Part shown: positions 22,301 to 34,915 of the stretch, piece by piece
How positions within the stretch are numbered: the first letter of the stretch is position 1
Layout: every line of letters begins with the position of its first letter
Source of the DNA: Phaseolus vulgaris
Lineage: Eukaryota > Streptophyta > Magnoliopsida > Fabales > Fabaceae
Length of the DNA: 64,000 bases
Assembly: GCF_000499845.2 (NCBI RefSeq)
Contig: NC_023753.2
Span: forward strand, 21,669,932 to 21,733,931
Direction of reading: 5' to 3'
Translations under genes and position numbers: made by a program
Notes under the pieces: generated by a model
What the model saw: only the letters and a program-made list of their open reading frames with translations
Database searches by the model: none
Told to the model about the DNA's origin: nothing

Positions 22301-22416
22301 TGGGAGAGGTAGGTGTGTGGGATGATTCAGGGTGGACTTGGCAGTTAAGGTGGAGGAGAACTAGGTTTGAATGGAAAGCTTTGTCAAAAGAAGATTTGTT
22401 TAGGAAACTCTCTACG
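19378..22416 (+). pseudogene. LINE ORF2: endonuclease and reverse transcriptase (5' portion)
   Basis: An AP-type endonuclease starts MIIVSLNIRG at 19378, with LLCLQEVK (catalytic Glu, about 19470-19495), NVYAACN (about 19705) and CGDFNVV (about 19798-19818). RT follows: YRPISLVGAIYKI (about 20921-20960), QSDFLKGRGM, VDYEKA then TAG (21143-21145), LVNGSP, GLRQGDPLAPFLF and the active-site block LQFADETLF (about 21438-21464). There the second Asp of the usual ADD has become Glu. The thumb and pre-zinc region follow to WRRTRFEWKAL near 22350-22385. There are several frameshifts and stops. The ORF is cut at 22417 by the LTR-gag array and resumes at 37860. Confidence 0.92.
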
Positions 22417-22421
22417 ACCAT
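22417..22421. repeat. TSD of the LTR-gag array (left copy)
   Basis: accat, repeated at 37855-37859. LINE ORF2 sequence lies directly outside both copies. Confidence 0.9.
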
Positions 22422-23327
22422 TAATCCTGCCGGTTGACCAGAGCGCAAGAGTCTTGCCACGTCAAAGGTATCTTCCTCTGGATCGACTTTGCACCACGCT
22501 AGCTTCCGTCCTTCACACCTCGATTCTCCTCAAGAACCTGCAAAAGACAGAGTGGCGCCGCTGCGGCCGATCGCGCTCCGACGCTCAAGTCAGTGACGGA
22601 ATCACCAAAATTCTAAGAGAGAAAAGCTAGAAACTCAAGGAAGCGTGCAAAATCTCTCTCAACGTACTCAAGTGTTCTCAAAGCGTAAAGAAGTGTTCTA
22701 AACGCGCGTACCTCAGAATCTGTTAAGAGTTCCTTATATACCTGTGCATTTTCTCTCTCCTGACGGTTACACCTCTGGACACATGGCTCGCATCCAGCTG
22801 TACACGTGTCACCATCTGGAACGTCTTCTGCTTGAGCGCCACTTCTACTCTTCAGGCTGTTCGACTAAGTTACTCAGGTGAGGAGCAACTCGGTGCATAG
22901 CTGCCTTGGAGCGCGATCTCTTCTAATGGCGAGCACGGGGTGTCACCATGCACACCTTCTCTGTGGTCTCGCCTGCCGCTATCACGATCTGCATTACTTG
23001 CTCATCGTGCATTCTCTGGTAAACTGTTCCCTGGCCTTAACCTCTGGCTAGGGAATGATCATCTGATAACTTCATCCTTCGTACCCGTGCCCTTTGAAAG
23101 CCTTGAACAAGCTTTCCTGATCTTTCGGCGATGTCCCCCTCTCGGCGATCTCTGATCACTTGGTCGCCTAAGCTCGCATACGGCGACTACGACACAAGCC
23201 TGGTGACCGTCGGTTTAGAAATGTTAGATATCGGAGCACGCCAACTTAACGATTGGCGACTACACGAGCTTCCCGATGTCCTTCCCTTCCGTCAGCCAGG
23301 TGTTCCGTTCAACACGCCTATATTATC
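22422..23327 (-). repeat. Array LTR 1 (outer left, 5'-truncated, 906 bp)
   Basis: This is the 3' LTR of the original insertion. Its terminal CA has become TA (plus strand TAATCC instead of TGATCC). It carries several changes not seen in the other five LTRs (near 22594, 22659, 22670 and 22780), the most diverged of the set. TATA-like tatataagg on the minus strand is near 22733-22741. Confidence 0.92.
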
Positions 23328-24857
23328 CGCCGAGCTTCCTTGGTCCACCAGTACCCGGTGGACTTTCCTTCCCGCCGTGACAAGCGAGATGACTATGGGA
23401 TCGTTGTCGTGAGGCACAACGTCCCTAAGATCCTCCTTTGTGAACGTGATGTCCACATCTGGCGAGTGATCCTCGAACATATCCACCATCATCACAGACC
23501 TTGCGTATTTCTTCCTCTGTGACGCAGTGCATCCACCACCCGAGAATCCTCCAGCGATGGTGTGGATCTCGCCATGAGTGGGCATCTCATGCTGCTGAGC
23601 CTCACCACCCGCCGGCTGGGAGCTCGACGCACCTCCCGTCCTCTTGTCCAGCAGGTAATCGTTCAAAAACCCGCTCTTGACCAGATCGTTGAGCTGGTAT
23701 CCCAGGGCCAAACACGAATCAACTGTGTGACCAAAACTCTGGTGGAACTCACACCAGGCGTTTGGTTTTGGTCCTAACACCTTGTCGCCCACTTTCTCAG
23801 GCGCCTTAAGCCTGGCTGCTATGTTGGGAATGGCGATCAGATCCGCCAAACCCATGACAAACTTGTACTTTGGTGGGCGATTGTACTCCCTGGGGCGCCC
23901 TAGGCCCCTTCCCTTGTTTTTTCTTGGATCATAAGGATGGCGAGTCCTTTGATCCTTCTTGGCCGCCATCGTCTCTAGCACCCTTTGCGGCTGGATTCTA
24001 GTCTGGGCTCGTGGCCTAGCAGGGGCCACGCTCCCTCTCTTCTCGGCGACCTCACTCTCGTCGGCGATGTGGGCCACCGCAAGTCGCCTAACCTCAGCAA
24101 ACGTGGCGGGGTGTGCCCTAATCAGTGCCTCACAGAAAGGTCCCGGCAGCACGCCCTTTTTGAAGGCGTATACCAGCATCTCCTCGTCTTTAGCAGGCGA
24201 GCGGACCATCTGTGCTCCAAAACGATTCAAATAGTCCCTGAGGGACTCTCCCTGGTATTGCCTTATGTCGAACAGGTCATAAGACACCCTAGGTGGCGCC
24301 TTGTTCACAATGTACTGCTCGACGAAAAGCTTCGAAAACTGCTGAAAGTTGGTTATGTGACCTGTAGGCAAGCTCACAAACCATTCCAGCGCTGTTCCCT
24401 GGAGCGTGCTCACAAACATCTTGCAATATACAGCATCCGAGCCCCCTGACAGCATCATCTGCGTGTGGAACGTAGTGAGATATGCCTGAGGGTCCTCCAC
24501 GCCGGTGAAAGAAGCTTTCACAGGTACTACGCTCGCAGGGATAGGCGTGTCTGTGATCTCTTGAGCAAACGGCATTGGGAAAACGCGCGGTGGCGACGAC
24601 GGCGCGACCTCTTCAACAACTGGGCGTCCTCTCTGCTCCTGAAGAGCTTGACGCAACTCCTAAGTTACTTTGTTGAGCTCTTCATTCCTGGCCTGAGAGG
24701 CGACCAGGTCTTCATGCATCTTCGCTTGCTCTATGCGCGATGCCTCCACATTCGCCTGCAGCGCACGTATGATCTCCATCATCTGTGCCATGGTCATGGC
24801 GCCTTCTGCAGCAACTGGCACAACGGGACTTGAACGGTTGCTTCTCATCTTTCTCAT
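23292..24857 (-). pseudogene. Array unit 1 gag + protease start
   Basis: Gag polyprotein of a Tat-type element, starting ATG at 24857 (MRKMRSNRSS). The order is: an N-terminal coiled coil (MAQMMEIIRALQANVEASRI), an amber TAG at 24660-24662 after residue 65, then a 454-codon open stretch. That stretch holds the capsid-like Retrotrans_gag region (about residues 100-215 overall, with ALEWFVSLP and YLNRFGAQMV), a basic segment, the variant knuckle WCEFHQSFGHTVDSC (CX2HX4HX4C), and HTIAGGFSGGGCTASQRKK. It ends at the protease motif VDQGSSAD. The last residues (NIGVLNGTPG) are encoded by the adjoining LTR across the deletion junction at about 23327. The stretch after the amber has no ATG at its head. 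Confidence 0.93.
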
Positions 24858-25318
24858 GAAAACTCAGCAAACCAAACTTCAGCGAACAAAACCTTCACCA
24901 ACAAACGATCGATCCAACAATCAATCGGTCAGAAACTCTCAAAGTCCCAAGAACTTCCAAGAACGCAACCACAACAGCACGCCGATAGATTCAGACGTCG
25001 AAACCTTCACAGAAACTTGCAATCTCACCACGAACCTACCGCTCCTCCAGCAAAACTCCCGATTCACCAATCAGAAACACGAACGAACGGTAAAACTTCG
25101 AATCAACCGATTGAAAACCGCGCAAACAGCAAGAAACTTCAAGAATCCGATCGAAAGCTCGAACGAACGGTGGAAAACTCAAAAACACCGAACAAAAGCT
25201 CGAACGAACGGTGGAAAATGGTTGCACTAGCACACAACCACACTGAAACTACAGAAACTTCAAGAACTCACGCTGCGGATGGGGACAGGTTTTACACGGC
25301 CCCACGGTGGGCGCCTGA
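24858..25318 (-). promoter_or_regulatory. Array unit 1 leader and primer-binding site
   Basis: Leader of about 440 nt between PBS and gag. The PBS on the minus strand is AGGCGCCCACCGTGGGGCC (25298-25316), two bases from the LTR end at 25319. Its first base is A where the tRNA-Lys match would be T. The leader contains direct repeats around ctcgaacgaacggtggaaaa (about 25159-25217). Units 2-5 carry the same leader at +2,897-bp steps. Confidence 0.8.
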
Positions 25319-26224
25319 TGATCCTGCCGGTTGACCAGAGCGCAAGAGTCTTGCCACGTCAAAGGTATCTTCCTCTGGATCGACTTTGCACCACGCTAGC
25401 TTCCGTCCTTCACACCTCGATTCTCCTCAAGAACCTGCAAAAGACAGAGTGGCGCCGCTGCGGCCGATCGCGCTCCGACGCTCAAGTCAGTGACAGAATC
25501 ACCAAAATTCTAAGAGAGAAAAGCTAGAAACTCAAGGAACCGTGCAAAATCTCTCTCAGCGTACTCAAGTGTTCTCAAAGCGTAAAGAAGTGTTCTAAAC
25601 GCGCGTACCTCAGAATCTGTTAAGAGTTCCTTATATACCTGTGCATTTTCTCTCTCCTGACGGTTACACCTCTGGACACGTGGCTCGCATCCAGCTGTAC
25701 ACGTGTCACCATCTGGAACGTCTTCTGCTTGAGCGCCACTTCTACTCTTCAGGCTGTTCGACTAAGTTACTCAGGTGAGGAGCAACTCGGTGCATAGCTG
25801 CCTTGGAGCGCGATCTCTTCTAATGGCGAGCACGGGGTGTCACCATGCACACCTTCTCTGTGGTCTCGCCTGCCGCTATCACGATCTGCATTACTTGCTC
25901 ATCGTGCATTCTCTGGTAAACTGTTCCCTGGCCTTAACCTCTGGCTAGGGAATGATCATCTGATAACTTCATCCTTCGTACCCGTGCCCTTTGAAAGCCT
26001 TGAACAAGCTTTCCTGATCTTTCGGCGATGTCCCCTTCTCGGCGATCTCTGATCACTTGGTCGCCTAAGCTCGCATACGGCGACTACGACACAAGCCTGG
26101 TGACCGTCGGTTTAGAAATGTTAGATATCGGAGCACGCCAACTTAACGATTGGCGACTACACGAGCTTCCCGATGTCCTTCCCTTCCGTCAGCCAGGTGT
26201 TCCGTTCAACACGCCTATATTATC
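25319..26224 (-). repeat. Array LTR 2 (5'-truncated)
   Basis: 906 bp, fused at its U3 side to the unit 2 protease start (about 26224). It shares with LTR 3 a variant (ccccttctc instead of ccccctctc, near 26034) absent from the other LTRs. Confidence 0.92.
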
Positions 26225-27754
26225 CGCCGAGCTTCCTTGGTCCACCAGTACCCGGTGGACTTTCCTTCCCGCCGTGACAAGCGAGATGACTATGGGATCG
26301 TTGTCGTGAGGCACAACGTCCCTAAGATCCTCCTTTGTGAACGTGATGTCCACATCTGGCGAGTGATCCTCGAACATATCCACCATCATCACAGACCTTG
26401 CGTATTTCTTCCTCTGTGACGCAGTGCATCCACCACCCGAGAATCCTCCAGCGATGGTGTGGATCTCGCCATGAGTGGGCATCTCATGCTGCTGAGCCTC
26501 ACCACCCGCCGGCTGGGAGCTCGACGCACCTCCCGTCCTCTTGTCCAGCAGGTAATCGTTCAAAAACCCGCTCTTGACCAGATCGTTGAGCTGGTATCCC
26601 AGGGCCAAACACGAATCAACTGTGTGACCAAAACTCTGGTGGAACTCACACCAGGCGTTTGGTTTTGGTCCTAACACCTTGTCGCCCACTTTCTCAGGCG
26701 CCTTAAGCCTGGCTGCTATGTTGGGAATGGCGATCAGATCCGCCAAACCCATGACAAACTTGTACTTTGGTGGGCGATTGTACTCCCTGGGGCGCCCTAG
26801 GCCCCTTCCCTTGTTTTTTCTTGGATCATAAGGATGGCGAGTCCTTTGATCCTTCTTGGCCGCCATCGTCTCTAGCACCCTTTGCGGCTGGATTCTAGTC
26901 TGGGCTCGTGGCCTAGCAGGGGCCACGCTCCCTCTCTTCTCGGCGACCTCACTCTCGTCGGCGATGTGGGCCACCGCAAGTCGCCTAACCTCAGCAAACG
27001 TGGCGGGGTGTGCCCTAATCAGTGCCTCACAGAAAGGTCCCGGCAGCACGCCCTTTTTGAAGGCGTATACCAGCATCTCCTCGTCTTTAGCAGGCGAGCG
27101 GACCATCTGTGCTCCAAAACGATTCAAATAGTCCCTGAGGGACTCTCCCTGGTATTGCCTTATGTCGAACAGGTCATAAGACACCCTAGGTGGCGCCTTG
27201 TTCACAATGTACTGCTCGACGAAAAGCTTCGAAAACTGCTGAAAGTTGGTTATGTGACCTGTAGGCAAGCTCACAAACCATTCCAGCGCTGTTCCCTGGA
27301 GCGTGCTCACAAACATCTTGCAATATACAGCATCCGAGCCCCCTGACAGCATCATCTGCGTGTGGAACGTAGTGAGATATGCCTGAGGGTCCTCCACGCC
27401 GGTGAAAGAAGCTTTCACAGGTACTACGCTCGCAGGGATAGGCGTGTCTGTGATCTCTTGAGCAAACGGCATTGGGAAAACGCGCGGTGGCGACGACGGC
27501 GCGACCTCTTCAACAACTGGGCGTCCTCTCTGCTCCTGAAGAGCTTGACGCAACTCCTAAGTTACTTTGTTGAGCTCTTCATTCCTGGCCTGAGAGGCGA
27601 CCAGGTCTTCATGCATCTTCGCTTGCTCTATGCGCGATGCCTCCACATTCGCCTGCAGCGCACGTATGATCTCCATCATCTGTGCCATGGTCATGGCGCC
27701 TTCTGCAGCAACTGGCACAACGGGACTTGAACGGTTGCTTCTCATCTTTCTCAT
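26189..27754 (-). pseudogene. Array unit 2 gag + protease start
   Basis: Same structure as unit 1, with the amber at 27557-27559 and an identical predicted product. Its PBS lies at 28195-28213. Confidence 0.93.
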
Positions 27755-28215
27755 GAAAACTCAGCAAACCAAACTTCAGCGAACAAAACCTTCACCAACA
27801 AACGATCGATCCAACAATCAATCGGTCAGAAACTCTCAAAGTCCCAAGAACTTCCAAGAACGCAACCACAACAGCACGCCGATAGATTCAGACGTCGAAA
27901 CCTTCACAGAAACTTGCAATCTCACCACGAACCTACCGCTCCTCCAGCAAAACTCCCGATTCACCAATCAGAAACACGAACGAACGGTAAAACTTCGAAT
28001 CAACCGATTGAAAACCGCGCAAACAGCAAGAAACTTCAAGAATCCGATCGAAAGCTCGAACGAACGGTGGAAAACTCAAAAACACCGAACAAAAGCTCGA
28101 ACGAACGGTGGAAAATGGTTGCACTAGCACACAACCACACTGAAACTACAGAAACTTCAAGAACTCACGCTGCGGATGGGGACAGGTTTTACACGGCCCC
28201 ACGGTGGGCGCCTGA

Positions 28216-29121
28216 TGATCCTGCCGGTTGACCAGAGCGCAAGAGTCTTGCCACGTCAAAGGTATCTTCCTCTGGATCGACTTTGCACCACGCTAGCTTC
28301 CGTCCTTCACACCTCGATTCTCCTCAAGAACCTGCAAAAGACAGAGTGGCGCCGCTGCGGCCGATCGCGCTCCGACGCTCAAGTCAGTGACAGAATCACC
28401 AAAATTCTAAGAGAGAAAAGCTAGAAACTCAAGGAACCGTGCAAAATCTCTCTCAGCGTACTCAAGTGTTCTCAAAGCGTAAAGAAGTGTTCTAAACGCG
28501 CGTACCTCAGAATCTGTTAAGAGTTCCTTATATACCTGTGCATTTTCTCTCTCCTGACGGTTACACCTCTGGACACGTGGCTCGCATCCAGCTGTACACG
28601 TGTCACCATCTGGAACGTCTTCTGCTTGAGCGCCACTTCTACTCTTCAGGCTGTTCGACTAAGTTACTCAGGTGAGGAGCAACTCGGTGCATAGCTGCCT
28701 TGGAGCGCGATCTCTTCTAATGGCGAGCACGGGGTGTCACCATGCACACCTTCTCTGTGGTCTCGCCTGCCGCTATCACGATCTGCATTACTTGCTCATC
28801 GTGCATTCTCTGGTAAACTGTTCCCTGGCCTTAACCTCTGGCTAGGGAATGATCATCTGATAACTTCATCCTTCGTACCCGTGCCCTTTGAAAGCCTTGA
28901 ACAAGCTTTCCTGATCTTTCGGCGATGTCCCCTTCTCGGCGATCTCTGATCACTTGGTCGCCTAAGCTCGCATACGGCGACTACGACACAAGCCTGGTGA
29001 CCGTCGGTTTAGAAATGTTAGATATCGGAGCACGCCAACTTAACGATTGGCGACTACACGAGCTTCCCGATGTCCTTCCCTTCCGTCAGCCAGGTGTTCC
29101 GTTCAACACGCCTATATTATC
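28216..29121 (-). repeat. Array LTR 3 (5'-truncated)
   Basis: 906 bp; carries the ccccttctc variant (near 28931) in common with LTR 2 only, suggesting units 2 and 3 are each other's closest copies. Confidence 0.92.
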
Positions 29122-30651
29122 CGCCGAGCTTCCTTGGTCCACCAGTACCCGGTGGACTTTCCTTCCCGCCGTGACAAGCGAGATGACTATGGGATCGTTG
29201 TCGTGAGGCACAACGTCCCTAAGATCCTCCTTTGTGAACGTGATGTCCACATCTGGCGAGTGATCCTCGAACATATCCACCATCATCACAGACCTTGCGT
29301 ATTTCTTCCTCTGTGACGCAGTGCATCCACCACCCGAGAATCCTCCAGCGATGGTGTGGATCTCGCCATGAGTGGGCATCTCATGCTGCTGAGCCTCACC
29401 ACCCGCCGGCTGGGAGCTCGACGCACCTCCCGTCCTCTTGTCCAGCAGGTAATCGTTCAAAAACCCGCTCTTGACCAGATCGTTGAGCTGGTATCCCAGG
29501 GCCAAACACGAATCAACTGTGTGACCAAAACTCTGGTGGAACTCACACCAGGCGTTTGGTTTTGGTCCTAACACCTTGTCGCCCACTTTCTCAGGCGCCT
29601 TAAGCCTGGCTGCTATGTTGGGAATGGCGATCAGATCCGCCAAACCCATGACAAACTTGTACTTTGGTGGGCGATTGTACTCCCTGGGGCGCCCTAGGCC
29701 CCTTCCCTTGTTTTTTCTTGGATCATAAGGATGGCGAGTCCTTTGATCCTTCTTGGCCGCCATCGTCTCTAGCACCCTTTGCGGCTGGATTCTAGTCTGG
29801 GCTCGTGGCCTAGCAGGGGCCACGCTCCCTCTCTTCTCGGCGACCTCACTCTCGTCGGCGATGTGGGCCACCGCAAGTCGCCTAACCTCAGCAAACGTGG
29901 CGGGGTGTGCCCTAATCAGTGCCTCACAGAAAGGTCCCGGCAGCACGCCCTTTTTGAAGGCGTATACCAGCATCTCCTCGTCTTTAGCAGGCGAGCGGAC
30001 CATCTGTGCTCCAAAACGATTCAAATAGTCCCTGAGGGACTCTCCCTGGTATTGCCTTATGTCGAACAGGTCATAAGACACCCTAGGTGGCGCCTTGTTC
30101 ACAATGTACTGCTCGACGAAAAGCTTCGAAAACTGCTGAAAGTTGGTTATGTGACCTGTAGGCAAGCTCACAAACCATTCCAGCGCTGTTCCCTGGAGCG
30201 TGCTCACAAACATCTTGCAATATACAGCATCCGAGCCCCCTGACAGCATCATCTGCGTGTGGAACGTAGTGAGATATGCCTGAGGGTCCTCCACGCCGGT
30301 GAAAGAAGCTTTCACAGGTACTACGCTCGCAGGGATAGGCGTGTCTGTGATCTCTTGAGCAAACGGCATTGGGAAAACGCGCGGTGGCGACGACGGCGCG
30401 ACCTCTTCAACAACTGGGCGTCCTCTCTGCTCCTGAAGAGCTTGACGCAACTCCTAAGTTACTTTGTTGAGCTCTTCATTCCTGGCCTGAGAGGCGACCA
30501 GGTCTTCATGCATCTTCGCTTGCTCTATGCGCGATGCCTCCACATTCGCCTGCAGCGCACGTATGATCTCCATCATCTGTGCCATGGTCATGGCGCCTTC
30601 TGCAGCAACTGGCACAACGGGACTTGAACGGTTGCTTCTCATCTTTCTCAT
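29086..30651 (-). pseudogene. Array unit 3 gag + protease start
   Basis: Same structure, amber at 30454-30456. The unit is distinguished by one leader change (gctgtggat instead of gctgcggat, near 31070). Confidence 0.93.
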
Positions 30652-31112
30652 GAAAACTCAGCAAACCAAACTTCAGCGAACAAAACCTTCACCAACAAAC
30701 GATCGATCCAACAATCAATCGGTCAGAAACTCTCAAAGTCCCAAGAACTTCCAAGAACGCAACCACAACAGCACGCCGATAGATTCAGACGTCGAAACCT
30801 TCACAGAAACTTGCAATCTCACCACGAACCTACCGCTCCTCCAGCAAAACTCCCGATTCACCAATCAGAAACACGAACGAACGGTAAAACTTCGAATCAA
30901 CCGATTGAAAACCGCGCAAACAGCAAGAAACTTCAAGAATCCGATCGAAAGCTCGAACGAACGGTGGAAAACTCAAAAACACCGAACAAAAGCTCGAACG
31001 AACGGTGGAAAATGGTTGCACTAGCACACAACCACACTGAAACTACAGAAACTTCAAGAACTCACGCTGTGGATGGGGACAGGTTTTACACGGCCCCACG
31101 GTGGGCGCCTGA

Positions 31113-32018
31113 TGATCCTGCCGGTTGACCAGAGCGCAAGAGTCTTGCCACGTCAAAGGTATCTTCCTCTGGATCGACTTTGCACCACGCTAGCTTCCGT
31201 CCTTCACACCTCGATTCTCCTCAAGAACCTGCAAAAGACAGAGTGGCGCCGCTGCGGCCGATCGCGCTCCGACGCTCAAGTCAGTGACAGAATCACCAAA
31301 ATTCTAAGAGAGAAAAGCTAGAAACTCAAGGAACCGTGCAAAATCTCTCTCAGCGTACTCAAGTGTTCTCAAAGCGTAAAGAAGTGTTCTAAACGCGCGT
31401 ACCTCAGAATCTGTTAAGAGTTCCTTATATACCTGTGCATTTTCTCTCTCCTGACGGTTACACCTCTGGACACGTGGCTCGCATCCAGCTGTACACGTGT
31501 CACCATCTGGAACGTCTTCTGCTTGAGCGCCACTTCTACTCTTCAGGCTGTTCGACTAAGTTACTCAGGTGAGGAGCAACTCGGTGCATAGCTGCCTTGG
31601 AGCGCGATCTCTTCTAATGGCGAGCACGGGGTGTCACCATGCACACCTTCTCTGTGGTCTCGCCTGCCGCTATCACGATCTGCATTACTTGCTCATCGTG
31701 CATTCTCTGGTAAACTGTTCCCTGGCCTTAACCTCTGGCTAGGGAATGATCATCTGATAACTTCATCCTTCGTACCCGTGCCCTTTGAAAGCCTTGAACA
31801 AGCTTTCCTGATCTTTCGGCGATGTCCCCCTCTCGGCGATCTCTGATCACTTGGTCGCCTAAGCTCGCATACGGCGACTACGACACAAGCCTGGTGACCG
31901 TCGGTTTAGAAATGTTAGATATCGGAGCACGCCAACTTAACGATTGGCGACTACACGAGCTTCCCGATGTCCTTCCCTTCCGTCAGCCAGGTGTTCCGTT
32001 CAACACGCCTATATTATC
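31113..32018 (-). repeat. Array LTR 4 (5'-truncated)
   Basis: 906 bp; has the majority ccccctctc variant near 31828. Confidence 0.92.
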
Positions 32019-33548
32019 CGCCGAGCTTCCTTGGTCCACCAGTACCCGGTGGACTTTCCTTCCCGCCGTGACAAGCGAGATGACTATGGGATCGTTGTCG
32101 TGAGGCACAACGTCCCTAAGATCCTCCTTTGTGAACGTGATGTCCACATCTGGCGAGTGATCCTCGAACATATCCACCATCATCACAGACCTTGCGTATT
32201 TCTTCCTCTGTGACGCAGTGCATCCACCACCCGAGAATCCTCCAGCGATGGTGTGGATCTCGCCATGAGTGGGCATCTCATGCTGCTGAGCCTCACCACC
32301 CGCCGGCTGGGAGCTCGACGCACCTCCCGTCCTCTTGTCCAGCAGGTAATCGTTCAAAAACCCGCTCTTGACCAGATCGTTGAGCTGGTATCCCAGGGCC
32401 AAACACGAATCAACTGTGTGACCAAAACTCTGGTGGAACTCACACCAGGCGTTTGGTTTTGGTCCTAACACCTTGTCGCCCACTTTCTCAGGCGCCTTAA
32501 GCCTGGCTGCTATGTTGGGAATGGCGATCAGATCCGCCAACCCCATGACAAACTTGTACTTTGGTGGGCGATTGTACTCCCTGGGGCGCCCTAGGCCCCT
32601 TCCCTTGTTTTTTCTTGGATCATAAGGATGGCGAGTCCTTTGATCCTTCTTGGCCGCCATCGTCTCTAGCACCCTTTGCGGCTGGATTCTAGTCTGGGCT
32701 CGTGGCCTAGCAGGGGCCACGCTCCCTCTCTTCTCGGCGACCTCACTCTCGTCGGCGATGTGGGCCACCGCAAGTCGCCTAACCTCAGCAAACGTGGCGG
32801 GGTGTGCCCTAATCAGTGCCTCACAGAAAGGTCCCGGCAGCACGCCCTTTTTGAAGGCGTATACCAGCATCTCCTCGTCTTTAGCAGGCGAGCGGACCAT
32901 CTGTGCTCCAAAACGATTCAAATAGTCCCTGAGGGACTCTCCCTGGTATTGCCTTATGTCGAACAGGTCATAAGACACCCTAGGTGGCGCCTTGTTCACA
33001 ATGTACTGCTCGACGAAAAGCTTCGAAAACTGCTGAAAGTTGGTTATGTGACCTGTAGGCAAGCTCACAAACCATTCCAGCGCTGTTCCCTGGAGCGTGC
33101 TCACAAACATCTTGCAATATACAGCATCCGAGCCCCCTGACAGCATCATCTGCGTGTGGAACGTAGTGAGATATGCCTGAGGGTCCTCCACGCCGGTGAA
33201 AGAAGCTTTCACAGGTACTACGCTCGCAGGGATAGGCGTGTCTGTGATCTCTTGAGCAAACGGCATTGGGAAAACGCGCGGTGGCGACGACGGCGCGACC
33301 TCTTCAACAACTGGGCGTCCTCTCTGCTCCTGAAGAGCTTGACGCAACTCCTAAGTTACTTTGTTGAGCTCTTCATTCCTGGCCTGAGAGGCGACCAGGT
33401 CTTCATGCATCTTCGCTTGCTCTATGCGCGATGCCTCCACATTCGCCTGCAGCGCACGTATGATCTCCATCATCTGTGCCATGGTCATGGCGCCTTCTGC
33501 AGCAACTGGCACAACGGGACTTGAACGGTTGCTTCTCATCTTTCTCAT
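31983..33548 (-). pseudogene. Array unit 4 gag + protease start
   Basis: Same structure, amber at 33351-33353. It has one silent change in the Gag C-terminal part (gccaacccc instead of gccaaaccc, near 32540). Confidence 0.93.
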
Positions 33549-34009
33549 GAAAACTCAGCAAACCAAACTTCAGCGAACAAAACCTTCACCAACAAACGAT
33601 CGATCCAACAATCAATCGGTCAGAAACTCTCAAAGTCCCAAGAACTTCCAAGAACGCAACCACAACAGCACGCCGATAGATTCAGACGTCGAAACCTTCA
33701 CAGAAACTTGCAATCTCACCACGAACCTACCGCTCCTCCAGCAAAACTCCCGATTCACCAATCAGAAACACGAACGAACGGTAAAACTTCGAATCAACCG
33801 ATTGAAAACCGCGCAAACAGCAAGAAACTTCAAGAATCCGATCGAAAGCTCGAACGAACGGTGGAAAACTCAAAAACACCGAACAAAAGCTCGAACGAAC
33901 GGTGGAAAATGGTTGCACTAGCACACAACCACACTGAAACTACAGAAACTTCAAGAACTCACGCTGCGGATGGGGACAGGTTTTACACGGCCCCACGGTG
34001 GGCGCCTGA

Positions 34010-34915
34010 TGATCCTGCCGGTTGACCAGAGCGCAAGAGTCTTGCCACGTCAAAGGTATCTTCCTCTGGATCGACTTTGCACCACGCTAGCTTCCGTCCT
34101 TCACACCTCGATTCTCCTCAAGAACCTGCAAAAGACAGAGTGGCGCCGCTGCGGCCGATCGCGCTCCGACGCTCAAGTCAGTGACAGAATCACCAAAATT
34201 CTAAGAGAGAAAAGCTAGAAACTCAAGGAACCGTGCAAAATCTCTCTCAGCGTACTCAAGTGTTCTCAAAGCGTAAAGAAGTGTTCTAAACGCGCGTACC
34301 TCAGAATCTGTTAAGAGTTCCTTATATACCTGTGCATTTTCTCTCTCCTGACGGTTACACCTCTGGACACGTGGCTCGCATCCAGCTGTACACGTGTCAC
34401 CATCTGGAACGTCTTCTGCTTGAGCGCCACTTCTACTCTTTAGGCTGTTCGACTAAGTTACTCAGGTGAGGAGCAACTCGGTGCATAGCTGCCTTGGAGC
34501 GCGATCTCTTCTAATGGCGAGCACGGGGTGTCACCATGCACACCTTCTCTGTGGTCTCGCCTGCCGCTATCACGATCTGCATTACTTGCTCATCGTGCAT
34601 TCTCTGGTAAACTGTTCCCTGGCCTTAACCTCTGGCTAGGGAATGATCATCTGATAACTTCATCCTTCGTACCCGTGCCCTTTGAAAGCCTTGAACAAGC
34701 TTTCCTGATCTTTCGGCGATGTCCCCCTCTCGGCGATCTCTGATCACTTGGTCGCCTAAGCTCGCATACGGCGACTACGACACAAGCCTGGTGACCGTCG
34801 GTTTAGAAATGTTAGATATCGGAGCACGCCAACTTAACGATTGGCGACTACACGAGCTTCCCGATGTCCTTCCCTTCCGTCAGCCAGGTGTTCCGTTCAA
34901 CACGCCTATATTATC
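34010..34915 (-). repeat. Array LTR 5 (5'-truncated)
   Basis: 906 bp; private change ctctttagg instead of ctcttcagg near 34441. Confidence 0.92.

Noticed and set aside
23292..24656. The 454-codon frame as an intact host gene repeated five times
   Set aside because: It has no ATG at its head, is preceded in frame by an amber codon, contains Gag and knuckle motifs, and its last residues come from LTR sequence.
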